64,000 bases of DNA from Meishania litoralis (GCF_042611095.1 NZ_JBHFPV010000001.1:930001-994000); one strand, 5' to 3'; positions 44,445 through 52,558 are shown, numbered from the stretch's first letter. Translations and numbers: made by a program. The notes: generated by a model from the sequence alone, not told the origin.

Positions 44445-44860
44445 ATCCGTTCGTTTTTCAAAAAGCTTTTGCAGAATTCCTTTATCTGATTTCGGGCCTT
44501 TAAGAACGCCGCATGTTTTTCTTCTTCGCTTCCCTCCACTTTTGAAGGATCGAAAAAATTATGGTGAATGCGCTTCGCATTTTTCGAAGGGATAAAAGGG
44601 CAGTTTTCCTTGGCATGGTCACAAACTGTTATGATAAAATCCCATTCGATTCCCGAATATTCATCGACATGGTTCGAAGTATGCGTAGAGATATCGATGC
44701 CATCTTCGCCCATGATGCCCACCGCACCTGGATTCAGACCGTGGGTCTCGATACCGGCACTATAGATTTTGGCCCTGCCGTTGGCTAACTTTTCCAAATA
44801 GCCATGGGCCATTTGACTTCTGCAAGAATTGCCGGTACAAAGCACTAATATGTTTTTCAT
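44441..44860 (-). CDS. arsC: Arsenate reductase, low-molecular-weight phosphatase type
   Basis: A 139-residue protein with the CX5R loop C8-TGNSC-R14, followed by SQMAHGYLEKL. A DHAKENCPFIP segment supplies the additional Cys used in thioredoxin-coupled arsenate reductases. ATG 44860 gives the family N-terminus. It reduces arsenate to arsenite, which normally needs an efflux pump (Acr3 or ArsB); none is found. It is the last gene of the ArsR-DUF6428-GNAT-ArsC operon. Confidence 0.88.
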   Translation of the reverse strand: MKNILVLCTGNSCRSQMAHGYLEKLANGRAKIYSAGIETHGLNPGAVGIMGEDGIDISTHTSNHVDEYSGIEWDFIITVCDHAKENCPFIPSKNAKRIHHNFFDPSKVEGSEEEKHAAFLKARNQIKEFCKSFLKNERI

Positions 44861-44873
44861 CGCTACGATTTTA

Positions 44874-44897
44874 GTCATTCCCGTGAAGGCGGGAATC
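44874..44897. repeat. REP-like intergenic palindrome ATTCCCG-TGAAGG-CGGGAAT
   Basis: ATTCCCG (44877-44883) and CGGGAAT (44890-44896) form a 7-bp stem with loop TGAAGG. The flanks GTC and C fit the widely seen GTCATTCCCGTGAAGGCGGGAATC repeat of many bacteria. It sits between arsC and the acetyltransferase gene. Confidence 0.75.
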
Positions 44898-44945
44898 TTT
44901 CTTATTGGTTTTCAACTTTGTTCAAAAATGCCAAACAAGAGGATA

Positions 44946-45434
44946 TTAGATCCCCACAATCGTACTCCTTCTTTCATAGAGCAGATTGTCTTTCCAGACA
45001 CCGTCAAGATTTCCGACCCGTTCTCTTTTACCAATATATCGGAAGCCCACCTTTTCATGCAACCGGATGCTTCCCTTGTTTTCAGGAAATATTCCCGATT
45101 GCAAGGTCCATAATCCTTCTTTTTCACTTTCCCTTATCAAGCTTTCCATTAATAATTCTCCTACCCCCATTCTTCTACTATCCTTTTCGATATAGACGCT
45201 GACCTCGCCAACACCCCCATAAACGCATCTGCTAGAAACCGGCGAGAGTGCCGCCCAGCCTAAAATCTTATCTTCTTTAATCGCGACCAACCTACATGAT
45301 TTCATGTGGTTTGTATCCCATGACCCATAGTCGGGAATATCTTTTTCAAAGGTCGCGAAACCTGTGGCAATGCCGTCGGCATAGATTCTGGAGACCGCAT
45401 CCCAGTCACTGGCCATCATTTCACGTATACGCAT
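44946..45434 (-). CDS. GNAT acetyltransferase of the arsenic operon (ArsN/phosphinothricin type)
   Basis: A 162-residue acetyltransferase in the phosphinothricin N-acetyltransferase (Pat) family: GFATFEKDIPDYGSWD, EVSVYIEKDSRRMGVGELLMESL as the acetyl-CoA motif, and FPENKGSIRLHEKVGFRYIGKRERVG. ArsN proteins of this family detoxify organoarsenicals or glutamate analogues. It starts ten bases after DUF6428 and precedes arsC, so an arsenic role is suggested by context only. Confidence 0.85.
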   Translation of the reverse strand: MRIREMMASDWDAVSRIYADGIATGFATFEKDIPDYGSWDTNHMKSCRLVAIKEDKILGWAALSPVSSRCVYGGVGEVSVYIEKDSRRMGVGELLMESLIRESEKEGLWTLQSGIFPENKGSIRLHEKVGFRYIGKRERVGNLDGVWKDNLLYERRSTIVGI

Positions 45435-45444
45435 TTCTTACAAT

Positions 45445-45933
45445 TTAGCAACACCCACCGCCCGGAGCACAGCATTCTTCCGATACGGCCTCCTTTAACA
45501 CGGGAACACCGCAGACTTCTTTCGCCTTACAGTCGGTTTTTTCAACGCCTAGTTTTATTACCAACCTATCTTCAGATATCATATGATCGTTCACAAAAAG
45601 TTGGGCCGTATGAAAATTGTCATTGCTATATTCGAATTTAACTTCGACATCTTTTTCCATAGGTTTCATTTTGTCAACTTTGTTCAAAATACCCAATGCC
45701 TTAAAAGTGGACATATACTCTCGTTTATTCTTTTCTGCAGGACTTTCCCATAATTGTATTACAGTCTCTTTCCAATGATCGGTTCTTGCGCCGCAATCTA
45801 CCGACTCGATGGTAACGTTCTTAACTTCGGTAATATGATAATTGGCCCCAACGTAATGCCCTTCGTTATATTCAAAAACGAGGCTTTTGTTTGGGTTTTC
45901 TTTCAATAGCAGTAAAAATTCCTGTGTTTTCAT
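45445..45933 (-). CDS. DUF6428 family protein with Cys-rich tail
   Basis: A 162-residue protein of the DUF6428 family often found in Bacteroidota arsenic operons. ATG 45933 was chosen because it lies ten bases after the arsR stop (MKTQEFLLLLKENPNKSLV); the longer reading overlaps arsR. The last residues are SEECCAPGGGCC, four Cys in two pairs, which could bind arsenite or copper-like metals. Function is unknown. It lies second in the operon, directly downstream of arsR. Confidence 0.8.
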   Translation of the reverse strand: MKTQEFLLLLKENPNKSLVFEYNEGHYVGANYHITEVKNVTIESVDCGARTDHWKETVIQLWESPAEKNKREYMSTFKALGILNKVDKMKPMEKDVEVKFEYSNDNFHTAQLFVNDHMISEDRLVIKLGVEKTDCKAKEVCGVPVLKEAVSEECCAPGGGCC

Positions 45934-45943
45934 AGTGATGGTT

Positions 45944-46267
45944 TTAACAACAATTATATTTCGTTTTGTCAAAAAAAGAATTCAAAAGTCCTTGAATCTC
46001 CTTCCATTTTTTGAGGTTGATACAATAGCAAATTTTTTTGCCCTCGATTTCACCTTCGATCAAGTCAATACTTTTCAATTCTTTTAAATGTTGGGAAATA
46101 GTGGGTTGCGCGAGGCCGATTTCTTCTACGATATCATTACATATACAGGAAGGCTGTGTACTTATATACTGTAGAATCGCAATGCGACCAGGATGCGCCA
46201 ATACCTTGAAAATGGCCGCCAATTGGTTTTGATCAGTATCGAAAATCTGTGTCTTGGTAACTCCCAT
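45944..46267 (-). CDS. arsR: ArsR-family metalloregulator
   Basis: A 107-residue ArsR/SmtB winged-helix repressor: MGVTKTQIFDTDQ start (ATG 46267; the longer reading adds seven residues that overlap the operator), a wing-helix region AQPTISQHLKELKS and the likely arsenite-sensing Cys pair C41 and C43 (PSCICNDI). It should dissociate from DNA on binding As(III) or Sb(III). The perfect palindrome at 46280-46291 lies just upstream and is the likely operator. It heads the arsenic operon. Confidence 0.92.
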   Translation of the reverse strand: MGVTKTQIFDTDQNQLAAIFKVLAHPGRIAILQYISTQPSCICNDIVEEIGLAQPTISQHLKELKSIDLIEGEIEGKKICYCINLKKWKEIQGLLNSFFDKTKYNCC

Positions 46268-46279
46268 TATTATATTTAT

Positions 46280-46291
46280 ATATTGCAATAT
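46280..46291 (-). promoter_or_regulatory. Predicted ArsR operator
   Basis: ATATTGCAATAT is a perfect 12-bp palindrome in an AT-rich stretch, 12 bases upstream of the arsR ATG. Its position overlaps the expected promoter, fitting autorepression. Confidence 0.6.
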
Positions 46292-46317
46292 TACGATAAT
46301 AAATTAAAATAAAAAAA

Positions 46318-46335
46318 CCGGATTTTTGCATCCGG
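46318..46335 (-). terminator. Intrinsic terminator of the TM2-domain gene
   Basis: Read on the minus strand, CCGGAT (46335-46330) pairs with ATCCGG (46323-46318) across a six-base loop, followed by a run of T (46317-46311). It lies eight bases after the TM2 gene stop. Confidence 0.85.
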
Positions 46336-46343
46336 CTTTTTCT

Positions 46344-46931
46344 TTAGAACCAAGGTTTTCTACCTACCTGATAAGTGTTGTAAAACTCTTCGTCAGATTT
46401 GGTCAAATAGATGATGCCTTCTATGAGGCCTATTAGCATCGGTATGTATATCAGGAAAGCACCTATTACAAGACAAACAAGCACCCACGATATTAAAGTA
46501 AAGCCAAGCAAAATAAAACCTTCTTTTTGATAGCCCAAAATAAATTTGTGTACGCCCAGAGAACCCAAGACAATGGCAAGGATCCCTGCCAATATTTTCT
46601 TGTTTTCGCCTCCGGCGCCGCCAAAAGCCTCTTTGGCGCTTTCAGTAAATTCATTGGCCGTCTTTTTGGCCTCTTCGGCAAAATCGCTGGCCGCCTCTTT
46701 GGCGTCTTCGGCAAATTCACTCGCTTTCTCCTTGGCATCGTGCGCAAACTCTTTGGTAGCCTCTTTGGCATCCTCGAATTTTTCACTGGCCTTTTCGCCT
46801 AGGTCCTTTGCTTTTTCTTTAGCGCTGTCGAACGCATCCTCGGCTTTATCGGCCAGGTTTTCAGCTCCTTCTTTAGCACTGTCCATAGCATCATCTGCCA
46901 TGTCGTCCAAATTTTTATTGTCTTCTGACAT
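46344..46931 (-). CDS. TM2-domain membrane protein with LEA-like repeat region
   Basis: A 195-residue protein. Residues 1-105 are a long run of 11-residue amphipathic repeats with the pattern AKExAxxFAxD (for example DAKEATKEFAHDAKEKASEF), rich in Ala, Lys and Glu as in group 3 LEA proteins or apolipoprotein-like helices. Residues about 110-185 are a TM2 domain with two membrane helices (ILAGILAIVLGSLGVHKFILG... and ISWVLVCLVIGAFLIYIPMLIGLI) and the GxxGxHxFxxG motif. The charged helix may coat membranes during desiccation or stress. Function unknown. Confidence 0.8.
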   Translation of the reverse strand: MSEDNKNLDDMADDAMDSAKEGAENLADKAEDAFDSAKEKAKDLGEKASEKFEDAKEATKEFAHDAKEKASEFAEDAKEAASDFAEEAKKTANEFTESAKEAFGGAGGENKKILAGILAIVLGSLGVHKFILGYQKEGFILLGFTLISWVLVCLVIGAFLIYIPMLIGLIEGIIYLTKSDEEFYNTYQVGRKPWF

Positions 46932-46984
46932 CTTTCTTGATTTTGGTGGTTAATACAGTACTAAATGTAACAAATATTCAGGTT

Positions 46985-47371
46985 CTAAAGAAACGCCTTG
47001 TCGATTGGTTCCCAAAGTTCAAGTTTATTGCCTTCAGGGTCTAGAATCCAGCCAAATTTACCATACTCGTATTCCTCGATTTCGCCAACGACCGTTACCC
47101 CTTCTTTTTTCAGAACATCAAGTAGTTCAATCAAATTTTCGACTCGAAAATTCATCATAAACTGCTTTTTACTCGGATTGAAATAGGAGGTGTCATCATT
47201 CATCGGACTCCATTGGGTAGAACAATCGTTACCTTCTTTGTCTTTCCACCAAAAGGTCCAACCATATTGATCTGTAGGAATGCCCAAATGCGTTTTATAC
47301 CAGTCTTTCGTCTTGTTCGGGTCTTTACACTTGAAGAAAAATCCGCCCAGTCCTGTTACTCTTTTTTTCAT
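46985..47371 (-). CDS. Glyoxalase/VOC-superfamily protein
   Basis: A 128-residue VOC-fold protein with the paired beta-alpha-beta-beta-beta layout (VTGLGGFFFKCKDPNKTKDWYKTHLGI; YEYGKFGWILDPEGNKLELWEP). The last Glu and an early His-like position suggest a metal site of glyoxalase I type, but no substrate can be assigned. It stands alone; the gap to the next gene, 162 bases, holds no recognised gene. Confidence 0.85.
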   Translation of the reverse strand: MKKRVTGLGGFFFKCKDPNKTKDWYKTHLGIPTDQYGWTFWWKDKEGNDCSTQWSPMNDDTSYFNPSKKQFMMNFRVENLIELLDVLKKEGVTVVGEIEEYEYGKFGWILDPEGNKLELWEPIDKAFL

Positions 47372-47533
47372 CTATTAAAAATTTGTATTAATCTGAAAAT
47401 GACTATAATCAAAATTTTCTGCATAGATCAACCGCTGCGCTTTCGCGTAAAAAATTTAATTATTTCGGTTGGTACACAAAAAATTAAATTTGTTTATGCT
47501 TATTTCTATTCGCTCCCGAAAAGTCGGAAACCG

Positions 47534-47992
47534 TTATTTTTTCTTTATATTTTTTTCATAAAGCGCCACCCAATCATCGACGGTCATTTTGGTGCACAAC
47601 TCCTTTATCAAGTCATAAGGAATATCATCCATAGCCTTAAAACGGATGCAACTTTTGCCCATATCCAATTTGCGCTTACAATGTTTGGGGTACTCCCCGA
47701 CAAACCAGTCATACAATTTCGGGTCCGCATAAATACCTGAATGGTAGAGGGCCACAAAATTCTTTTGTGAAGCCAAATTCATAAAGGGCAATGGTAATTT
47801 AGTGTCACAGTGATATCCGTCAGGATAAATGGAATGAGGCACCACATAGCCCAACATACCATAGCTCATCTGCTCTTCGAACCCTTTAGGGATATTTTCA
47901 AGGATGATTTTTCTGATTTTCGAAATCACGGGTCGCCGTTCCTCTGGAAGTTGGCTCACATAATCGTCAGGTGAATTTGCCTTGTACTGCAT
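47534..47992 (-). CDS. DUF1801 domain protein
   Basis: A 152-residue protein with the DUF1801 fold (SPDDYVSQLPEERRPVISKIRKIILENIPKGFEEQMSYGMLGYVV; CIRFKAMDDIPYDLIKEL). Related to the ferrous-iron-binding frataxin-like YdhG proteins, but this link is weak. Function is unknown. It is followed seven bases away by the DUF4199 gene on the same strand. Confidence 0.85.
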   Translation of the reverse strand: MQYKANSPDDYVSQLPEERRPVISKIRKIILENIPKGFEEQMSYGMLGYVVPHSIYPDGYHCDTKLPLPFMNLASQKNFVALYHSGIYADPKLYDWFVGEYPKHCKRKLDMGKSCIRFKAMDDIPYDLIKELCTKMTVDDWVALYEKNIKKK

Positions 47993-47999
47993 GTTATTT

Positions 48000-48503
48000 C
48001 TATTTGCGTTGTAAAATCAATGCCGAAAGCAATGAAATTATAAAACCTATGACAAAAACCATCATCGACATTATGAAAAAATGGGCCAGCGGATTCGAGA
48101 ACATTTCCTTTTCCGATGCCAGTTCTTCTTTTCGGATTTCAAACTCCGCTGCAGGTAAGGAACGGGCCTGCTCAAGCATTCCATCATAATAATCCGTCAT
48201 AAAATCAGGATTAACGAACTTAACATAGATAACATCCAAGAGGCCGAAAGCCAGGGATGCCATAAGACTGATAAAAATACCCACCAAAAGGGCCTGTGCA
48301 AAACTAACCGCACCACTATTTTCCTTATCGCGAAAATGTTTTATACCAAAGTACACGAAGAGCAATGAAACGACCATCGACGAATAGCCGATGATTTCAC
48401 CGAGCGTGTTGTCAACAATATCAATAAGAGACCATATAATAACCGATAATGCACAGATGGTGATAACGCCAAAACCTCCGTAGCGCAGAATTGTCTTTTT
48501 CAT
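48000..48503 (-). CDS. DUF4199 membrane protein
   Basis: A 167-residue membrane protein with four helices and the conserved DUF4199 layout (SVIIWSLIDIVDNTLGEIIGYSSMVVSLLFVYFGIKHFRD, then SFAQALLVGIFISLMASLAFGLLDVIYV). ATG 48503 was chosen; the longer reading adds 26 residues with no homology signal. It is followed by DUF1801 and preceded, on the same strand, by a LuxR-type regulator with two helices. The role is unknown. Confidence 0.82.
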   Translation of the reverse strand: MKKTILRYGGFGVITICALSVIIWSLIDIVDNTLGEIIGYSSMVVSLLFVYFGIKHFRDKENSGAVSFAQALLVGIFISLMASLAFGLLDVIYVKFVNPDFMTDYYDGMLEQARSLPAAEFEIRKEELASEKEMFSNPLAHFFIMSMMVFVIGFIISLLSALILQRK

Positions 48504-48587
48504 TTTAATGTATTTGATGAGATGGATAAAAATAACCGAGCTCCCGAAAATTAAGCTCATACTAAAGTACCGAAATGACAATTTCGG

Positions 48588-48998
48588 TCAAATTAACCGC
48601 ATTTCCTTGGCCTTTTGAATGGCCTGCGTCCTTCGTTTGGCATCAAGCTTTACGAATAGATTTGACACATGGGTCTTGATCGTACTTTCCGAGAGGAAGA
48701 GTTTTTCGCCTATTTCCTTATTAGACAGCCCTGAGGCTATACCGTTCAAAACTTCAAGCTCACGTTTGCTCAGGCCAAATTCCCTGATTTTCTTGGAATC
48801 TATATTTTTTGGTTGGGAAGCATCCTTGGAAAGACTGTTCTTGTTAAGAAAAATGCCGATGAGAAAAAACACAATGGCGATTACGGTAATGATCAATTCT
48901 ACCGAAGCATCACCTGAGGCATGGGCATACTTGCTTAGTTTGAACAGGCAAAGTAATGCGATTACCAAAGCGGCAAAGACAAAAACCGTCTTTTTCAT
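48588..48998 (-). CDS. Membrane-anchored LuxR-type transcriptional regulator
   Basis: A 136-residue protein. Residues 1-60 hold two membrane helices (TVFVFAALVIALLCLF and LIITVIAIVFFLIGIFL) and residues about 75-136 a LuxR/GerE helix-turn-helix (LSKRELEVLNGIASGLSNKEIGEKLFLSESTIKTHVSNLFVKL). ATG 48998 was used; the longer reading adds five residues. A DNA-binding domain fixed to the inner membrane is unusual for this family. It lies upstream of the DUF4199 gene, which it may regulate or sense through. Confidence 0.85.
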   Translation of the reverse strand: MKKTVFVFAALVIALLCLFKLSKYAHASGDASVELIITVIAIVFFLIGIFLNKNSLSKDASQPKNIDSKKIREFGLSKRELEVLNGIASGLSNKEIGEKLFLSESTIKTHVSNLFVKLDAKRRTQAIQKAKEMRLI

Positions 48999-49006
48999 GA
49001 CTAAAT

Positions 49007-49945
49007 TTAGCAAAATTCCGATTTGACTTTTTCAACTATGGTCCGTGCCAGCTTTTCCAGACTTTCCATGGTCCAGCCTGCAACATGTGGGGATAGTATT
49101 ACGTTTTCCGCGCAGATGAGGTATTTAAAGGCTTCGGGAAGTTCATTGTCGGCAAACATGTTTTCAAACGATGATTTCTCATACTCGAGCACGTCCAAGC
49201 CTGCACCGAGGACCTTGCCCGATTTCAGGAATTTCACCAAGTCTTTGGTAACGACACATTTGCCCCTCGCCGTATTCAAAAGCCATATCGGTTTATGGAA
49301 TTTCTGTAAAAATCCTTCATCGACCATGCCCATGGTAAGCTCGGTTTGCGGCACGTGCAAGCTCAGCACATCGGTCTTTTGGTGCAGTTCCATAATACCG
49401 ACTTGCCGCGCATTTTCATCTTCGACACCACCCACGATATCATAACAGATAACCTCGACATCGAAACCTCCAAGTTTTTTGGCGAAAGCCTTGCCCATGT
49501 TCCCATAACCGATGATTCCCACGGTCTTGCCATCAAGTTCAAACCCTCGATTGCCTTCGCGGTCCCATTTTCCCGAACGGACTTCCCTATCGGCCTTGTT
49601 CAATTTGTTCAACAAAGCGAGCAACATGCCCAACGTATGTTCACCTACCGCATTGCGATTTCCCTCAGGGGCTGCGGCCAAAAAAATACCTCGCGATTTG
49701 GCGTACCCCACATCTATGTTCTCAAGCCCCGCACCGAGGCGTCCTATAAATTTTAAATTGGAGGCCTTTTCCAAAAAAGGTTGATCTATCGAAAAGCGAC
49801 TGCGGATGATGAGTCCGTCATATTCATGGATTTTTTCTTCGATTTCCTTTTTTGAGGATTCGTAGTCTTCATAATTTTCAAATCCCAAGGAATCGAATTC
49901 CTCAATGATCAACGGATGGTTGATGTCGACATGCAAAATCTTCAT
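49007..49945 (-). CDS. D-isomer-specific 2-hydroxyacid dehydrogenase
   Basis: A complete 312-residue enzyme with NAD-binding motif IIGYGNMGKAFAKKL and the catalytic Arg (NTARGKC), Glu (DVLEYEK) and His (SPHVAGWT). It lacks the long C-terminal ACT domain of SerA, so it may be a phosphoglycerate-dehydrogenase-like or glyoxylate/hydroxypyruvate reductase. The last helix matches the family. It is followed by membrane-regulator genes and preceded, seven bases away, by a cupin gene. Confidence 0.88.
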   Translation of the reverse strand: MKILHVDINHPLIIEEFDSLGFENYEDYESSKKEIEEKIHEYDGLIIRSRFSIDQPFLEKASNLKFIGRLGAGLENIDVGYAKSRGIFLAAAPEGNRNAVGEHTLGMLLALLNKLNKADREVRSGKWDREGNRGFELDGKTVGIIGYGNMGKAFAKKLGGFDVEVICYDIVGGVEDENARQVGIMELHQKTDVLSLHVPQTELTMGMVDEGFLQKFHKPIWLLNTARGKCVVTKDLVKFLKSGKVLGAGLDVLEYEKSSFENMFADNELPEAFKYLICAENVILSPHVAGWTMESLEKLARTIVEKVKSEFC

Positions 49946-49951
49946 TCACAG

Positions 49952-50317
49952 CTATATTTTCGGATAATGGGTTTGTGTCACTTCGTGTTGTATGTTGCCC
50001 GTATGGGCGGTATCCTGTTTTTCGAAAAGCAATAGATGTACTTCCTCGCCGTCTTTGGTCATGGGGTTATGCTCCACCCCTTTAGGAACCACGATTAACT
50101 CCCCTTCCTTTACGACCTCCGTCCGGTCACGAAATTGCATGTACAATGTGCCCTTTACGACCTGGAACAATTCGTCCTCGTTTTCATGGGCGTGCCAAAC
50201 GAACTCGCCCTTTATCTTGGCCAAGAGCACGTGCATATTATCAACGACCGCTATTTGATGCGGATGCCATTGCTTTGTAAACGCTGCGTGTTTTTCTTTA
50301 ATGTTTATCGGTTTCAT
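49952..50317 (-). CDS. Small cupin-domain protein
   Basis: A 121-residue single cupin. It has WHAHENEDELFQVVKGTLYMQF (motif 1, with two His and a Glu as metal ligands) and the second motif in ELIVVPKGVEHNPM. Such proteins act as dioxygenases, isomerases or ligand-binding storage; no substrate can be assigned. It precedes the 2-hydroxyacid dehydrogenase gene by six bases on the same strand. Confidence 0.85.
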   Translation of the reverse strand: MKPINIKEKHAAFTKQWHPHQIAVVDNMHVLLAKIKGEFVWHAHENEDELFQVVKGTLYMQFRDRTEVVKEGELIVVPKGVEHNPMTKDGEEVHLLLFEKQDTAHTGNIQHEVTQTHYPKI

Positions 50318-50341
50318 AGGCTCGTTAATAGGTGAATTGGA

Positions 50342-51694
50342 TTAAATTCCCAAAATCAACTTTGCGATCAAGAAGTAGATAAGAATGCCAAAGATATCAT
50401 TGCTGGTGGTAATAAAGGGTCCTGTGGCAATGGCGGGGTCAATGCCTCTTTTATGAAGAAAGAGCGGGGTAAAAGTGCCTATAAATCCCGCTACGACAAT
50501 TACGGCGATCAACGAAATCGATATGGCCAAAGCGGTCATGAAGCTGCCCTTCCAAATCCACGTGAATAGCAAAAGAAGCGCTGCCAAAATAAGGCCATTC
50601 AAAAGTGCCAACAGCATTTCTTTGATCAAGCGATCGCCAATACTGCCCTTTATATCATCGTTCGCCAACCCTTGCACGATAATCGCACTTGATTGCACGC
50701 CAACATTACCCGCCATGGCGGCAATCAGCGGGGTGAACAGAAAGAGTACCGTGTACTTTCTGAACATTTCTTCAAACCCGCCCATGATAACAGCTGCCGC
50801 GGCCCCTCCGAATAGCCCTAGAATAAGCCAAGGAAGACGAGCTCGGGTAAGGTCCCAAATACTATCATCGGCCTCGACACCTTGTGAAATACCCGCTGCC
50901 ATTTGATAGTCCCTGTCGGCTTCCTCACGAATGACGTCGACGATGTCGTCTATCGTAATTCGGCCGACAAGCCTGCCAATTTCATCGACTACAGGAATTG
51001 CCTCTAAGTCGTACTTGCTCATAATCTTGGCCACCTCTTCAGGCTTCTCGTTCACATTGACCGAATCGACCTTCGGTATATAAACCTCACTGATATGGGT
51101 TTTCGTCGAGGTCGTCAAAAGGTCTTTTAATGAAAGTCTCCCTTTCAGCCTATCATCATTGTCCACTACATAAATGGAATGAACCCTTGTAACATCTTCG
51201 GCCTGGACACGCATTTCTTTCACGCATTTAAGAACATCCCAATTTTCGTTGACCTTGACCAACTCTTTGGCCATAAGTCCGCCTGCGGAGTTCTCATCGT
51301 AACGTAAAAGATCAACAATATCCTTGGCGTGTTCCTTATCCTCGATTTCCGAGATAACCTCTTGAACGATTTCCTTGGGCAACTCGGCGACAATGTCTGC
51401 TGCATCATCCGTGTCCAATTCTGCAAGTTCCCCGGCAATCTCCTTGGAGGACAAGTTGGCCAAGATGGCTTCACGAACATCTTCATCGACCTCGGTAAGC
51501 ACGTCGGAAGTCTTGTCACTATCGAGTAACTTTATCAGATAGGTCGCCTTTTCGGTATTCAGCTCATCGATAATCTCGGCGACATCGGCAAAATGCACCT
51601 CATCCATGAGCGTCACCAAACTGGCGTCGCTCTGGTTTTCGATCAGCTGTTCGATTTCAGCCAAAAGCTCGTCTGTGAGTTTAAAGGGTGTCAT
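50342..51694 (-). CDS. mgtE: Magnesium transporter MgtE
   Basis: A 450-residue protein with the N-terminal helical domain (residues 1-130), two CBS domains (about 135-250, with VHSIYVVDNDDRLKG and EAIPVVDEIGRLVGRIT) and five C-terminal membrane helices forming the pore, including the NVGVQSSAIIVQGLAN selectivity region. MgtE is a Mg2+ channel gated by Mg2+ binding to the N and CBS domains. Its start overlaps the end of rsmA by 14 bases, so the two are co-transcribed. Confidence 0.94.
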   Translation of the reverse strand: MTPFKLTDELLAEIEQLIENQSDASLVTLMDEVHFADVAEIIDELNTEKATYLIKLLDSDKTSDVLTEVDEDVREAILANLSSKEIAGELAELDTDDAADIVAELPKEIVQEVISEIEDKEHAKDIVDLLRYDENSAGGLMAKELVKVNENWDVLKCVKEMRVQAEDVTRVHSIYVVDNDDRLKGRLSLKDLLTTSTKTHISEVYIPKVDSVNVNEKPEEVAKIMSKYDLEAIPVVDEIGRLVGRITIDDIVDVIREEADRDYQMAAGISQGVEADDSIWDLTRARLPWLILGLFGGAAAAVIMGGFEEMFRKYTVLFLFTPLIAAMAGNVGVQSSAIIVQGLANDDIKGSIGDRLIKEMLLALLNGLILAALLLLFTWIWKGSFMTALAISISLIAVIVVAGFIGTFTPLFLHKRGIDPAIATGPFITTSNDIFGILIYFLIAKLILGI

Positions 51695-52550
51695 TTGCTA
51701 TTTTCTTCGCAAGGTCGATAAAATCTGACACTGGCAATTGTTCTGGGCGAAGGGCAAAGATAGCATCTTCTTTGAGATTTTGTGATAGCCCGAATGTTTT
51801 TAGGCTGTTGCGAAGGGTCTTTCGGCGTTGGTTGAACGCGGTTTTGACAACTTTGAAGAACAGGTTTTCGTCACAGTGCAATGTAAAATTTTCCTTTCTG
51901 ACCAAATGGATAACACCCGATTCCACTTTAGGGGGAGGATCAAAAACGGTAGGCGGTACAGTGAACAAATACTCGGCATCGTAAAATGTTTGGACCAAAA
52001 CCGAAAGAATGCCGTAAGTCTTGTTTCCCGATGCGGCGCAGATGCGTTGGGCCACTTCTTTTTGGAACATACCTGAAAATTCGGGTATCCGGCCTTTGAA
52101 TTCCAACATCTTAAAAACGATCTGGGTAGAGATATTATAGGGAAAGTTGCCGGTAATGGCGAATTGGGCATTACCAAAAAGCGTTTTCAAGTCATATTTT
52201 AGAAAGTCGGCTTCAACGATCTTAAAACTGCCATTCGACTTTACGGCTTCAGGATGTTCCAGCAGAAAATTGTTTTCGAGGTAAGCAACGGACTCGGAGT
52301 CGAGATCCATGGCCACAAGGTCAATGTTTCTCTGCAATAGGTATTTGGTCAAGACACCCGTGCCCGGGCCGATTTCGATGACGCTCTTAAAGTCTTTTAA
52401 CGAAAGGGTTTCAGAGATCTGTCGTGCAATTGACTCATCTTTCAAAAAGTGCTGGCCAAGGTGTTTTTTGGCCCTTACGGGTTGCTTTGCCCACTTTTCA
52501 GAACCCTCACTTGAAAAATTGCCGCTGGCTCGTTTTCGTTTTTTTGCCAT
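51681..52550 (-). CDS. rsmA: 16S rRNA dimethyladenosine transferase
   Basis: A 289-residue KsgA/RsmA that dimethylates two adenosines in the 3' end of 16S rRNA. The N-terminus has the basic AKKHLGQHFLKDESI, then SAM motif IEIGPGTGVLTKYL and catalytic NFPYNIS (usual NLPY). ATG 52550 replaces a TTG reading at 52556. mgtE follows with a 14-base overlap, a common gene order in Bacteroidota. Confidence 0.95.
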   Translation of the reverse strand: MAKKRKRASGNFSSEGSEKWAKQPVRAKKHLGQHFLKDESIARQISETLSLKDFKSVIEIGPGTGVLTKYLLQRNIDLVAMDLDSESVAYLENNFLLEHPEAVKSNGSFKIVEADFLKYDLKTLFGNAQFAITGNFPYNISTQIVFKMLEFKGRIPEFSGMFQKEVAQRICAASGNKTYGILSVLVQTFYDAEYLFTVPPTVFDPPPKVESGVIHLVRKENFTLHCDENLFFKVVKTAFNQRRKTLRNSLKTFGLSQNLKEDAIFALRPEQLPVSDFIDLAKKIANDTL

Positions 52551-52558
52551 ACCCAAAG

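Noticed and set aside
46527..46953. Long Ala/Ser/Phe-rich frames opposite the TM2 gene
   Set aside because: They are antisense shadows of the repetitive Ala/Lys/Glu repeat region.
47400..47411. TGACTATAATCA, another match to the shared palindrome, 29 bases before a VOC-family gene
   Set aside because: No -7 element lies at the 23-base spacing in either direction; one or more isolated matches are expected by chance, so it was not counted as a regulon member.
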